DNA of 64,000 bases, from NCBI GenBank assembly GCA_003049465.1, contig PYSS01000036.1, forward strand, positions 220,551 through 284,550. The letters run 5' to 3'. Shown here piece by piece: positions 43,401 through 57,155 of the stretch; positions within the stretch are counted from its first letter, which is position 1, and each line of letters opens with the position of its first letter. The position numbers were made by a program, and so were the translations under genes. The stretch comes from Magnaporthiopsis rhizophila. Its lineage: Eukaryota; Ascomycota; Sordariomycetes; Magnaporthales; Magnaporthaceae. Below the pieces are notes generated by a model, which was given only the letters and a program-made list of their open reading frames with translations, was not told the origin of the DNA and did not search any database.

Positions 43401-44556
43401 CGTCATATCAAGGGCTACGACGCGCTAGGTCCTTATATACGGATTCGCACCGACCCTGGACTTTGCCATGTCGAGCATCAGGGGCCGCATCTCCTCCAAT
43501 CCGATCAACCCAAGGCTTTCACAAGGCCTGCCAGGTGCTTTTCTGGACAAAGCAATGTTGCCGAGACTGTGTCCTTCATCACCAGTGTATTCCCGGGCAC
43601 GTGCTCCCAAGTCACGGACTCCAACGAGCCGGATCCGAGGAGGCTTTGTGCGTGGACGCGGCCAGTTCCTACGCTGTTTTTAGCATCGGACAGGCTCTCC
43701 CTTGGTTGGAGGATGCTTTGATCACCGAATCTCAAAATAATCCTTCGGCTATGCGCGATCGGCGCTTTTCGGCGACACATCCGTGGAAAAAAATCCGGAC
43801 AGGCGAAGCTGGAGAGAAACTTGAGTCACGCTGAGGTGAAACGGTTCTTACAGCGGATTCCTTACTCCAACACGGTGTAAATTGTAAGCGTCTTGAAAGT
43901 GATGGTGACTCCCAGCCTGTGTGATAGATTTTTCCGATGGATTCAATGGCGGTGTCCAAGGATCCAGGACTAAAAGCCACCAACTACAGGACGCCTGCTA
44001 CGGCCTGTTGCAGCACGCCGATTTATACGAGGTCTTCATTAGCATTAGCGCCCCGTGGCAGCCAACCACCAATGGTCCGCGCAGCCTCGACTGCTTATAT
44101 GCGTTGTAAGCGTGTCTCGTGTGTGTGAGCATGCAAACGCAGTTCGTCGCTCTCCCGACCAACCGCGACTGCAGTAGTAGAGTGGCCTGGGGACCGGGGC
44201 AGGGAACTTTAATGAGATGGCCAATCGCCGCAGCCGGCGTGCGATCAGCAGGCGGCAGGCTATTGCCTACCGGCGTCGCCGGGTCAGCGTAGCAGGACAT
44301 AATGGTCAAGGGCTAGCTGAATGCCCCTTAATAATCTGCGTGGTACCAAGTTACTGAGCACACCTCGTATAGGCCACAGGGCTGTCTATATAACGCCGGC
44401 CAAGTGTAGAAGGGATCCCCTCGAGAAAATTATGACTCCCCAAGCCCGATATCCGATATCGCTTCAGGCCATAAAAAGGGTTGTCTTTGATCCAGAGACT
44501 CAGACCTCCAAGCCGTTGTTAGCGCCTTTGTTGCAGCCCCGAGAAAAACCGTCACC
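43401..44556. other. spacer between the NACHT pseudogene and the RNase gene
   Basis: May hold further degraded sequence of the pseudogene to about 43,830 (frames up to 120 codons, unrecognised), then the RNase promoter. No intact gene. Confidence 0.45.
44387..44394 (+). promoter_or_regulatory. TATA box of the secreted RNase gene
   Basis: TATATAAC 170 bases upstream of the RNase ATG, in an otherwise GC-balanced stretch. Confidence 0.45.
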
Positions 44557-45173
44557 ATGCGCTTCCTCGCCGCCCTTGCTGCCGCCACGGCCATCTTCGC
44601 TGGACCTGCCCTTGCCGGCCCTGTGCCCGTTACGGAGGTTCGCAGCGGACTTGAGGAGCGCGCTGCTGTACGTGATTATTAAATACACCCATACTCACCC
44701 ACACACAAAACAATACGTCCCCGTCACACACACACACCCGCACCCGTAAACTGATAGGGAAACCATAACAACAACAAAAGACTGTCACCTGCCGCCCCAA
44801 GCTCGAGGGCAAGAACACGGTCAAGACCTTCACGGTCGACCTGGCCCGCGCCGAGTCGGCCGCGCGCAAGGCCGGGCTCACCACGGGCAAGAGCGGCGAT
44901 CCGCACCGCTACCAGAACGGCGACGGCCTCGTCTTCAACAAGAACAACTGCGACAAGAAGGGCGCCATCCTGTGGGAGTACCCCGTCTACTGGGAGGGCA
45001 TCAAGGGCGACTGGCAAAAGGACACCAAGACGGACAAGCAGCCCAACGGCCCCACGCCGCTGCGGGCCGTCTACGCCAACGTCAACGGCGGCATCGTCTT
45101 CTGCGGCGTCATGACGCACTCGACGGTCACGGCCAACAACCAGGGCAAGGCCTTTTTCCAGCTGTGCACCTAG
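44557..45173 (+). CDS. secreted guanyl-specific ribonuclease, RNase T1/N1 family
   Basis: Two exons, 44557..44667 and 44781..45173 (113-nt intron, GTACGT to AAAAG), give 167 residues. A signal peptide covers about residues 1-20 (RFLAALAAATAIFAGPALA), with a short propeptide-like segment ending EERAA. The mature part follows the RNase T1 fold pattern: DPHRYQNGDGLVF, then ILWEYPVY, LRAVYANVNG and GVMTHSTV, ending QLCT. Counterparts of catalytic His40, Glu58, Arg77 and His92 are present (the His of PHRY, Glu of WEYP, Arg of LRAV, His of MTHS). The position of Tyr38 holds Asp (SGDPH rather than SGYPH). Cysteines (TCRP, NNCDKK, VFCGV, QLCT) could form two disulfides. Likely an extracellular RNase for nutrition or interaction with other organisms; activity uncertain because of the Asp. 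Confidence 0.82.
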
Positions 45174-46635
<1,462 letters not shown>

Positions 46636-47671
46636 CTACCCCTGCGCCTCCATCTTTGCACGCAGCGACAGGGCCAGCTCACGCGCCTCGGCCGGAAACC
46701 CATCTACACTCGCCAGGGCGGCGAGCTGCTCCTTCCAGCTCTGCCAGTTCCGCTTGCTCCACGTCAAGCGGTTCTCCTCGTCACCCAGCGCGTCGCCGAC
46801 CGCCATGCAGCGCTCGTGGACCCAGCGGCGCGCCTGGCCGTCGTCGAGCCAGTGCGCGGCGGCAAAGAGGTCGCCGGCCAGCCTGCGGGCGCCGCCGACC
46901 TTGCGCGCCTCGAGGTCCGGATAGGTCGGGGACGAAGGCAGGAGGTTGCGGAGCGCGGTGACGTGGCTACAGTCGATTATGCCCGAGACGCTGAGTCGCG
47001 CGATGAAGGACTGCAGGTTGCTCCACCGGAGCTGCGTCTCGCTGCCGAGGGTCTCGACGTGGGAGAATGGGTAGGCAAGGTCTTTTGTTTGTGCACCATG
47101 TTTTGTTTGTTAATCGGTATTCAAGCTTTATGGTTGTGGTGCGAAGAAAGGATGTACAGTACGGTGCAGTACCTTCGGCTTCGCGACGAAATTTCTCCGC
47201 CAGGTACTCGACCGAGGTCTCTCCAAACGGCCACAGGGTAAAGGTCCGAGGGCGGACAACGACAACACCCGGATCCTCGTAGTCTCCATCCGGCACCTCG
47301 TGTTTGGGCATGTCCCTCAACTCGTGCAAGAAGTCGACGAGCGCGTCCTGCGCCGGGTGTTCCGGCGGGAAAGCGGAGCAGACTTTGGCGATGGTCGTCG
47401 TCATCATCTCCATCCACCTCTGTGGGTTGGGCCCCACCAGGCGCGGAGTAAGCCCCTGCTCCTCCTCCTCCGGGGTCAGCCGCAGTGGAGGATCCCGCTG
47501 CTTGAGCGTCTCGAGCCGCTTGTTTGCTTCTGTGGTGACCAGCGCGTCCATGTCCGCCGCGGCCCGGGCCGGCGTCGACGTCCCCTTGAGCAGGGCGTCG
47601 AGAATGCGCTTATAGGCGAGGTCCTCGGCATCATCGTCCTCGTCGAAAAGGCGCGGCTCAAAAACCGCCAT
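46636..47671 (-). CDS. DUF3632-family protein
   Basis: Exons 47671..47173 and 47081..46636 with a 91-nt intron (GTACTG to AAAAG) give 314 residues. The splice joins REAED to LAYPFSHVETLGSE in frame. The pattern fits the DUF3632 family of filamentous ascomycetes: FPPEHPAQDALVDFLHELRD, PRTFTLWPFG in the middle, then WSNLQSFIARLSVSGIIDCS and a C-terminal helical part (AGDLFAAAHWLDDGQARRWV, ENRLTWSKRNWQSWKEQLAA). There is no signal peptide or catalytic motif, and I know no function for the family. The protein is probably soluble and all-helical. Confidence 0.8.
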
Positions 47672-48304
47672 GGCCAGGGGATTATAGACTGAACGCTTGG
47701 GAGATGGGGGAGATGGGGGAGGTGGAAGTTGGCTGCGTTAGATGTGGGTGAGTGAGTGCAGCTGAGGGAGATCTGGATTGCAAGTTACAGGGTCCCAGGG
47801 ATAATAAACGTTTGTCCGGCGGGCCTCTTTAACCTGCCCAGGGTGTGAGTAAGCACGAAGGGCAAGTGATGCGAGCTAGGTATTTAAATGTGATTTTTTA
47901 TATACAAAATTGTATAGAAGTGCTTGGCCAAAGTCGGAGGTGGCCTGTAAAATAACGTTTTATGCTTCGTCCCGCAGGTGGGGTTTGGTGGGGCACATGA
48001 TTGGGACCCACTACACTAGGCCCTCACGGATGCAGTGGCAGTGGGGCGCTCACTGCAGCATTTATGTAACAACGCGCTAGGTTGGGGTATTAAAAGAATA
48101 GGGAAACGATGAAAAGATACCGGCATCCTTTCGGTGGGCAGGTGAAAGAACTGGCCGACGGTCAGGGAAAAGAAAACCGTAAATGCGAGGCGAGAAAAAA
48201 AAACCACAAATTGGTTAGGGGCCACAACCCAAAGTTGAGTAAAAGTTCCCGTCCCGCAAGTATAAAAAAAATTAGTACGGGCTAGAAAGAGCCTCGCTTG
48301 AAAG

Positions 48305-48341
<37 letters not shown>

Positions 48342-48375
48342 NAAAAAAAAAAAACGACAGAACCTAGGTACCTCC
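47672..48375. other. spacer between DUF3632 and the giant DUF3638 gene
   Basis: Upstream region of the DUF3632 gene and 3' flank of the giant gene, both on the minus strand. No coding content; contains the poly-A/N tract. Confidence 0.6.
48305..48354. repeat. poly-A tract with one N
   Basis: Homopolymer of about 50 A interrupted by N at 48342. On the sense strand of the giant gene it is a T run 22 bases after the stop codon. Confidence 0.9.
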
Positions 48376-51300
48376 TCAGCGAGTCCGCATCGGCCCGGAA
48401 AAATAAGAGGGCCGCAACACGTCGCCGGCCAGGATGTGTCCAATGTCGGTGCAGGAGAGGTCGGCAGACGGGTGGCGGATTTTTCCAAACAGGCCGAGGA
48501 AGAAGGGGACGGCATCACGCCCGAATCCCTCAGTCTCCTTCCCCTTGTCGTCACCCTCGGCGCCGGCGCCGGTGCGGTACGGAACGCCTAGCAGGCGACA
48601 CGTTTCGACGTAGTCGTCGTACGTGCGGAGGTAGAGCTGGCCCGCAAACAGGAGCAGCGCCAGGATCAGGGCGCGCGGCGGCGCACGCCACCCGGGCGGC
48701 GTGGCCGGCGTCGTGTACAGCAGCAGGTCCTCGGCCGAGCGCGTGGCTAGCGAGGTGCGCGGCGCAAAGAGGTGCAGCGTGGTGGCCGTCCTGCCGCTGC
48801 GGAAAGTCGGCATCAGGCAGTCGGCCTCCCAGGGGCTCAGCAGCACCACGGTTGCCTCGTCGGGCGGCGCGGGCGGCGCGGTGACAACCCATTGGACCGG
48901 CCGCTGGTACGAGTCCAATATGTCCCTGGCGGCTGCGTTGGTGAGCGGCGGCAGGCGGACGGTGCGGGCGAAATCAGCCGTCGCAAAGAGGCGGGCGTGG
49001 CGGGGCGGGCAGACAAGACCACCACCCGGCAAGCCTCTGACGAGATTGGCGACGCTGCTCCCCGCGAGGGCGCTAAAGGCGGGCAGAAAGGCCGGCGAGC
49101 CGTCTGGGATGGCGCCCGTCGCGACGAACGCCTCGACGTCCTTGTGGAGCGACGGCTCGAGGGCTTCTACCCCCGGGGGCAGTGCCTTCTGGACTCCGGC
49201 TTTCAGCGCCTCGGCGAGGAGCTCGCGCTCCTCTTCCTTCTCGAGGCTGTGTGCATGTCGTTGTTTGCCGACCCCTAGGGCCTCGCACCGCTCCCGGATT
49301 CGGACGGCCTCGCTTTTCCAGCCGTCCGGAACGGCACTGGCGGTCACGCGGGCGGCGGTCGCGCGGGCAGCGGTTGCGCGGGCGGCGATCTTGCGGGTCA
49401 GGATCTTTTGGGGTGGTCTGTTGTGATGGCTGGAGTGATATCGTTCTCGCAGCGTCAGGGATTCTCTCTCGAGGAACTTCGTCGCTATATCGAGGCTTAG
49501 CTCGTAGTAACCCCGTTTGTCGGCCCGACCCCAAAGCCGCTGCTGGCGTTGATGCCGCCGCCCCTGGACCGCCCAGAGCGGCGTCAGCTCGCCAACTTCA
49601 CGCCAGGTCTCGCTGATGGACCAGGCCAGCACATCGGCCACCTCGATATCGCCGTCCGGGGGTATGCCGCGCAACTTCGTGATCTTTTGCCTGATCTCGA
49701 CCGGCATGAGGAAGACGACCGACTGGCCGTGGCCGAGCTCCCGCATCCGCATACATGCTATATTCCGTGTTAGCATTGATCTGATCGGTTTAAAGTGTGG
49801 GGTAGGTATGCTTGAGGGATGCTGGAAAACGGGGGCGGATGAGAAGAAGAGGGGAGTAGAAAGATGGGCTCTGGGGTGAGACTAGGTAGGAAGGTAGGTA
49901 GGTAGGTAGGTAGGTACCTACCTTGGACAATCCGGTCCCTTGTCAGCGCCGGCCCCAGCGTCACGGCCGCGCGATAGTCGTTGGGCAAGCGGAGATCGGT
50001 GCCACGCGTGTGGGCGTCGTCGATGTAGACGAGGCACGACTCTGTGTTGGTCGCGTACGGCGACGTCAAAAAGGGCTGGGTCGTGCCGTCGCGCGAGACG
50101 ACGCACATTTCCTCATCGCTGTTAAAAAAGACGGCGGCGCTAGCGTCCGCGGCGGGCACCAGGGCCAGCCACTGGCGAGCCGTCTCGGCGTTGTCCAGCT
50201 CGACGATCTGCGCACCAGCGTCGATGATGACGCGTATCGGCGATGGCGACTCGACGACCTGGCGGAGGAGCTGCAGGGTAAGCGATGGGCCGTGCCCCGG
50301 CAGTGCTGCTGCTGGCAGCTTGCCTGCCGAGACGTCTTGCACCGTGTTCACGGGACGCAGGAGGTGGTTGAGAACCAGGGCGTTGGTGTGCCTCTGCTCC
50401 TTTAGATCTAGGGACTTGATGCCGAGGGGCAAGAGGTACTTTGTGTCGTTGGTGCCGCTGAATCCCGTCGCCGGATGGGCTTTGGTCGCGGCGATGGACC
50501 ATCCCGACTCGGAGAGCTTCTGGGGGTACTCGCGCATCTCGCGGGAGAATAAAATGCTGGACAAGTAGTAGTTGATGGCCATCCTGAGGTGCCGCAGGCG
50601 CGGGAACACCTCGGCGATGCAATGCTCGTGGTCGTTGGTGTTGATATCGCCTAGCCCGCCCAAGGCCGGTGAGATGCCATCGGGTGTTGACTGCACCCAG
50701 GCCAGATACTCCCTTTCGCCGTCGGCCGAGAGGGAGAGACGTTCGATGAGGCGGAAGAGCTCGTCGTCGCGCAGACCGCCGTAGTAGTAGCTGAGGCACG
50801 TCAGGATGATGACGACGTCCGGATGGCTGAACTCGGCCTGCGGGACGGGCAGGTCCTTGGCGCGGAAGGGAACCGCTAGCCCCGTCGGGGGGTCCCGGTC
50901 GTCGGTGCGGCCGTAGTTCACACGCCACCGCTTCTGCAGCGCAAAGCAGAGGACCCCGTAGGCTATCAGGCCCCGCAGCAGGAACAGCGGCTGCTGCAGT
51001 TCCTCGGCCGCCTCGACGACGGCGATGTCGTCCGCTCCCGGCTCGAGCTGCACGACGTACCGGAACATCGCGTCCTTGACGTGCTGCTGCCGGCCTGCGA
51101 CGTGCATGAATCCTGCCAACCCCCCGTCGAAGATGCGCTGGACGAGGCGGTCGGTGAGGACGGCGGCTCCGGCTTCGTTCAGAACCCTGATCCGGGGAAA
51201 GCGACCTTCTAGCCCGAGGCCGCCGACTTCCACCATGTCTGGGTATTGCTTTCCGATGGCCGGAGCGATTTCGGCAACGAGCCCGAGGACGCTCTGGATC

Positions 51301-54300
51301 ATATGCCATCGCAGCGGGCCGAGGTCGACGGCGTCCTGAGAACCCATTGTGTAGATGAGCTCCGACTTGGTGCTGAGGATCTCGTCGCTCTCGTCAATGA
51401 TGTCCCTCGAATTCCTGTCGAAAAAGTGTTGCAAGCTAAACAGGGCGAATCTGTCACCAAAACTAGGACCACCGGCGGTGACCAGCGCAGCCTCCAAGCC
51501 CGACAGTCTCAACGACAGGATGTGCTCGGGCTGGGCAAGGAGGACGCCGCCGCTTTTCAGGCAAGCGACACAGTCGGCACGCAAGGAGGATAGGCGGCTG
51601 CGTTCGGTGCTGTGCCCCGAGCCCCGCGAGAAGGGCGGGAGCTGGAAGACGCGGCGGTCCAGCAGGCCGCCCAAGGCCCGGATCAGCGTGTGCAGCATCT
51701 GCCTGGACTGCGGCTTGGCCACGATTATGCGTACGAGGCGGGACCCGTCGGCAAGCGCGCTCGCGACCATGGGCACGATGACAGACGACTTGCCCTCGCC
51801 CATGTTGAGCTGCATGACGTGGCTACGTGCGCCGGGTGGCCGTATCATGGACGACGCGACGAGCGCCTGCACGGGGCGGATGAGAATGTCCATTTCGATC
51901 TCGAGCAGCAGCCAGTCCGGGAACGCCTTGGGGTCCCAGCCCTTGTGGCCAACGTTTTGCAGCTCCCTGGCCAGCAGCTTGTCGTCGTCGGCTGCCCGTA
52001 CCATCCGCTCGGCCCGCTGCAGCGCCGTCAGCGAGACGGCGTAATCGACAAGGCACCGCAGCCACTGGTCCGACAGCTTTGCCCGGTGCCTCTTCGACAG
52101 GCGCTCGAGGAGCAGCATGGGCGTGACCGCCGGCATCCGCAGCGCGAGGGGAAGCGGCTTCTCCCGCTGGGCGTCGTCGGGTGCCCCGTTGCTTTTACAA
52201 GCCGCGGCGGCTGCGGCGGAATCGGTAGTACCGCTCAGGGCACGGCGTATCGCGGCGAATCTGCCGGCGACCTCGCGGCGGCACGCCTCCTGGTGCTGGA
52301 CCAGTCGGCTATGGGTATCCGGCAAGACACCGGACGGCCCCGGCGGGAACGGCGGCTGAGCCGGCTCGCCTCCGGGACCCTCCTGGGTGGTGGTGATGGT
52401 GGTGGTGATGGTAGTGGTGGTGGTGGTGGTGGTGCCGGTGGTGGTGGTGGTGGTGGCGACATCCAGCATGTCGCTGACGGTCACAAGCATGTCTTCCGCC
52501 TCGAGTTGATGCGTGTCCATATGCCCCAATGGCCTCCGCCTCCTATCAGGGTCCCAGAGGCGCCTCGCGCCAGAGTCCTGGAGGGCGGCGACGCCCTGTT
52601 TGAGCTCTTTAACATACCTCCGCTCGTGTTCTAACCGGGCCATGCCTTGGAGGATGTCGAGGAGATGTAGAAGTTTCGGCTGCGGTGGCTCGTTGGACGT
52701 CTTTGGAACGTCATGCCTGCGCGCGAGCGGCCATCGTGGGGAGCGGCGGGCTGGCGGCTTCGACCGCCCGAACATATCGTCTACGCTTAGGAACCCCCTC
52801 GGTCCGGCCGGCTCCTCTGAGGACATGTGAGCTTGAGTTACCTTATATTCCTCCGGGGGTTCGTGACTACTCAAAGGCAGCTTGCTGATCTGCTCCACCA
52901 GATCCGCGAAGCATGCCTTCATATCCACGAGGCGCACCTGGTCGTCGGCGTGCGTAGCGGCGCTGGCGAGAGCTTCCACCAGGTCGACCATAACTGGCGG
53001 ATCCAGCGGCTCGTCCCCAGCCGTCTCGATTCTTCGCACGATGGGCGCCGTGGCTGCGACAAGGAGCAGTTGTACAACCCCCAAGTTGGCGTTCGGGGCA
53101 AACAGCAACCCCGCGAAAAACAGGATGAGCTTATATCGGTGGTTTCCAGGTGGGTTGCCGCGCCGCAGCGAATCAAGTTCCTGTAACACGTCACACCATG
53201 TGGTGATTGAGATCCACTTGGGGTCGCTGATCCAGCCGGTGTTGAACTCGGCCGTCAGACCGTCATTTTCCCAAGGCGACTTCCCGAATATTGGGTTCTG
53301 GATGACTCCGTACTGGGCGAAGAAGACGTCATGCGGAAAGACGGAGTGTAGCAGCACTGCTTGGCCCTCGTCGTTGATAATGTGTCTCGCCAGTCGGCAG
53401 ACCTCAAGTTCGCTTTCCCAATCCTGGGGGTCAGCATATCCCGCGTACTCGATGTCTGGCCTCTCTGCCGTCGGCTGCGGCCACCCCTCGCCGACATACA
53501 AGGGCGCGCGGTATGCCAACACCCGCGCAGCAGCTCGCCGCGCAAGGAAGGTGGAGGGCTGTAACGGACCAGACATGCCGAGAATAGCTTCCGCCCGCTC
53601 GCCGAAGGCGCCGGGAATAGCTTCCGCCCGCTCGCCGAAGGCGCCGAGAATAGCTTCCGCCAGCTCGCCGAAGGCGCCGTCCTGGGCCACCCTCGGTGCG
53701 GTATACGGCCATATGACGATCGCCGGTATGTCCCTGTTACTGTTCCAGAACGGGCTGATGCGTGCGATCTGGTGGAGGCGCTCAACTTCCTCGCTCTGCG
53801 GCTGCGGCTGGCCAGCGGGCTGCACAGCAGCCGAACTCAGGATGCGGAGCGCCTCCTCAGTTCCTGTCCGGCCCGTGAGCCTGTCGGGGAGACAGTGCGT
53901 GGTGATGGCGTGGAGGTGGCACAGGAGCAGCTTGCTGCTGACGGCGCCGCCGTCGCGGAGACAGCCGAGCATGGTATCGATGCGGAACACATGGTGCTGA
54001 ACTCGGTCGTCGGTGCCCGTATCGATGCTGGTCAACCGCGCGCGACCGTCCGGGCCAGCCACAAAGGAGATGTCACCGGCGGGGATCAGGACCAGCCGGG
54101 CGTCCAGCCGCCCGCCGTAGGACCTGCGGAGCACGAGCTTACTCTCCAGGCCGGAAAGCGTGCCGATGGATTGATCTTCGTCGACACAGTAGCCCCGGTA
54201 CTGCTCCGAGGCGATGGCGGACCCTTCCGACGCCAGGCTGAAGGACAGACGCAGCCTCTCGAGGCTGATATTGAGGACAGACCGACCGCGGTCGAAGGCC

Positions 54301-57155
54301 ATTTCGATAAAGCGGGGCGATTCAAGGGGCCGGAAGATGGAGTGTATGACACGCGCCGTCTCGCTATGGGTGTCAACAGTCTCGATGGAGGAATTTGCCT
54401 TTGTCATGCGAGCAGCGGCCGCGGCGGCCGCGGCGTCTCCCAAGTCGAGCACATAGTATCCCTCCGAGGAAGGCCCGACATCCTCGAGTGTCTGCCAGGC
54501 CATGTCGATGGGCCGGAACTCGATTCTTCTCCTACCCAGCACCAGCCAGTGCGCGTAGCCGTCGAGCAAGCGGTCAGGGAAATCACCGCGGAGGCTCTCC
54601 ACCGGGATCAGCTCATAAGTCGTGCCGCCCTTCTCGGACCTTATGACAAGAGACTCTGGCTCACGGATCCTGCGGCCGCTCGAGGACCATCTGACAAAGC
54701 TTTCGCTCCGGCCAAGCATGGCAAAGTGGAGCTCGTGGCCGTGGTACATTGACGTGGCCATGTGCTGCATCCCCTGGCTTCTCATGTAGGACGGGACGAC
54801 GGTAAAGGCGGCGCTTCCAAACATTCTGCCGTAGGTCGCGTTCTCCTGGAAGCTCGCCGGGAGGGGTGAGAAGGGCGAGCCGCCCACCATGAAGTCCCCC
54901 GTCAGGAGGTTGTACCGTAGCGAGAGCGGGTCTCTGCCGGGCGTGGCGGGTAGTCGGGTGACAAGCACGTGGCGGTGCGGCGCTGGCGCCGGCGACCATT
55001 TCTCTCCCCTTGTGTACGAGGGCCAGACCGCTCTGACGGCCATGTCGAGACAAGGGCTGTCCCGGTCGACGATGAGATCCTTCAACCGTGGCTCGGCCTC
55101 GTACGACACCCGGCGCCAGCGGTGGAGTAATAAATCAAGCATGGGGGTGGTAGGGTGGTCGTGTAGCCGGGAGGGAGCGAGCTCGGCGGCGCGCATCGAT
55201 GCCTCGATCAGCAAGGCCGACTCGGCGCTGTCGGAAAATACGAATGGCGCATGCGCCGCGCCGACGTCAAACGTGGCGTGGCAGATGAGGGCGACCATGG
55301 AGGAATGCTGCGCCAGTCTGCGGCGTCGCTCCTGATCGGCCGTGCCGCAGCCGCGCAGCTGGGCGCTCAGGTGCCGAGCCCGGTTGGCCGTCTCGTGCCG
55401 GAGACGCCGCAGGTAGTCCAAGCAGCGGTGCTGCACGGACCGATGAGGGGAGAAGGACAGCAGCTTGGCGGCGAGGCTGACGAAGATGCACAGCGAGACC
55501 TCGGACTCCCACTTCCTCGCCACGCGGCATAGCGCGTCCTCGAGGGCCGCGAGCAGGGCTACGCCAAACCGCTCTTCGCCCAGGATGGCGTGGGCGCCGC
55601 GGGGAACGCCTGGGCCTTCCCCCCGGGGCCCCGCTTCGTTGGCGGCTTGCATGAAGAGGAAGAAGGCCTCGGGGCGGTTGAGGTCGATCGAAGGCATGGC
55701 CAGCTGCAGCAGCATGTTCTGCCATTGCAGCTGCGGGCCGGCCCTCAGGCAGCCAAAGGTCAGGAACTCGCGCAGCGTCATGTTCTCCGGGCACTGCGAC
55801 TGGGCTGCGAGCACGTCGTTGGGAGTGTGTGCGGTGCCAAGAATCCACTCCCGCAGCGTCTGCGGAACGGTGCCGGGTGGGTAGCAAAGCCGTACCCCTC
55901 CCGGACGCGTGTCGTATAGGCCGCAACTGTCAGCAACGTACTTGACGTAGAACGGCTCACTGAGTCTACTCTGGAAGTATTCATACGGCTTTCCCATCCC
56001 TCGATCACGGCAGGACTCATCGGCCTCGAACGCGAGCCGGAAGCGGTCCGCCCTACCTCCGTCCGGCCGCTCCAGGCCGTGGGCAACGGCGGGGTGGTCG
56101 CTGGGGTACCACAGAACCAGGCGGCTGCCGGCGGGATTGCTGTCACAGAATCCCGCCAGGATGCTCAGCGTAGTCTCTCTCCAGACGGCAAAGACGGTAG
56201 GGGCTCTGAGCTCGAAGACGACAGCCTTCGCCGCCGTCTCGTCCTTGGGAAGCGGCCAGACGAAGGATGTTTTCCACATCTTGTCTACTTCGGCCTCCGT
56301 ATCGATCATATCCTTCTCCGCGCGGTCCTTGGCGCCCTTCGCATCCGTCAGAGCCTTCTCCGCGGCGCTCATGGCGACTCCCGCAGCCTCAGCGACCCCC
56401 GCCGCAGCAGCCGCAGCGGCCACAGCGGCGGCCACAGCAGCACTCGCTTCTGTACGTCTCGCAGCCTTCGCGGCCCTCGCGGCCCTCGCGGCCTCCGCAG
56501 CCCTCACAGCCTCCGCAGCCCTCTCATCCCTTGCAGCCCTCGCAGCGTCCACTGCCTTCACTGCCTCCGCTACCCTCGCAGCCGTCTCCTCATGGCTCTG
56601 CTTTGCCCGCCAGGCAACGACTGCGGCATCCGTCGCGCGTTGTTTGTTTTCGGCATTTGCTTCCTCTGCCTTTCGGATGATGTCCTTGTGCAGCCGTTGA
56701 TGTCGAGGCGATGAGTCGTAATGGCGTACGGCGAAGCACGTTTTGGACCAGGAATCACGGTCTGATAGGAGCTGCCAGGGAGGTCCGTTGGAGCCTGCAG
56801 CAGCCCTCCGTCGAGCGAGGTAGTCCTCAACCCTAGCCAGCCGCACCAGCTGCTCCCGTTTGGGCAGCACGAGCTCATCGAAGACGCCGAGCGGGAACCC
56901 AGGAGCATATTCCTGCAGCAACGGTACCAGATTTACTGCCGATGAGTCCAAGGCAGTCCACAGCTCTATCATGGTCAGGTGCATCGCCGACAGAGCCTCT
57001 GGGTTGCCCCGGTACAGGCGGCCCGCGACTTCTCGGTAACGCTCGACAAAGCGACCAAGTTTTTCGCAGGATCCCATAAATTCGGCCACTGAGGCCTTGG
57101 AATGGGGTCCCGTCTGGCTGTGTGGGGGTTCCATTGCGCCTGTATCGATATCCAT
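48376..57155 (-). CDS. giant DUF3638/DUF3645 helicase-like ATPase lacking its N-terminal DUF6606 module
   Basis: Two exons, 57155..49922 and 49757..48376 (164-nt intron, GTAGGT to ATATAG), give 2,871 residues; the join restores TRDRIVQACMRMRELGHGQS, a conserved family stretch. The sequence begins in the middle of what relatives show: CEKLGRFVERYREVAGRLYR and NPEALSAMHLTMIELWTALD normally follow a DUF6606 module. An Ala/Glu-rich coiled coil spans about 165-300. FELRAPTVFAVWRETTLSIL and LQWQNMLLQLAMPSIDLNRP are further family blocks. A poly-Thr loop lies near 1565-1590. The DUF3638 core has a Walker A-like MGEGKSS (Met1785, Lys1789) and a Walker B-like IIDESDEIL (Asp1921), a layout similar to SecA-type helicase ATPases. 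DUF3645 and the C-terminal region follow. Function of the family is unknown. The missing N-terminal module is encoded by the divergent neighbour. Confidence 0.85.
49884..49920. repeat. (GGTA)n tetranucleotide repeat at an intron donor
   Basis: Eight or nine GGTA-type units (TAGGTAGGAAGGTAGG...). On the sense strand of the giant gene it is (TACC)n starting within three bases of the donor GT. Confidence 0.85.
53580..53678 (-). repeat. three 33-bp tandem repeats inside the giant gene
   Basis: Three copies, nearly identical (two or three differences), each encoding AILGAFGERAE-like 11-residue units. The copies keep frame. Confidence 0.9.
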
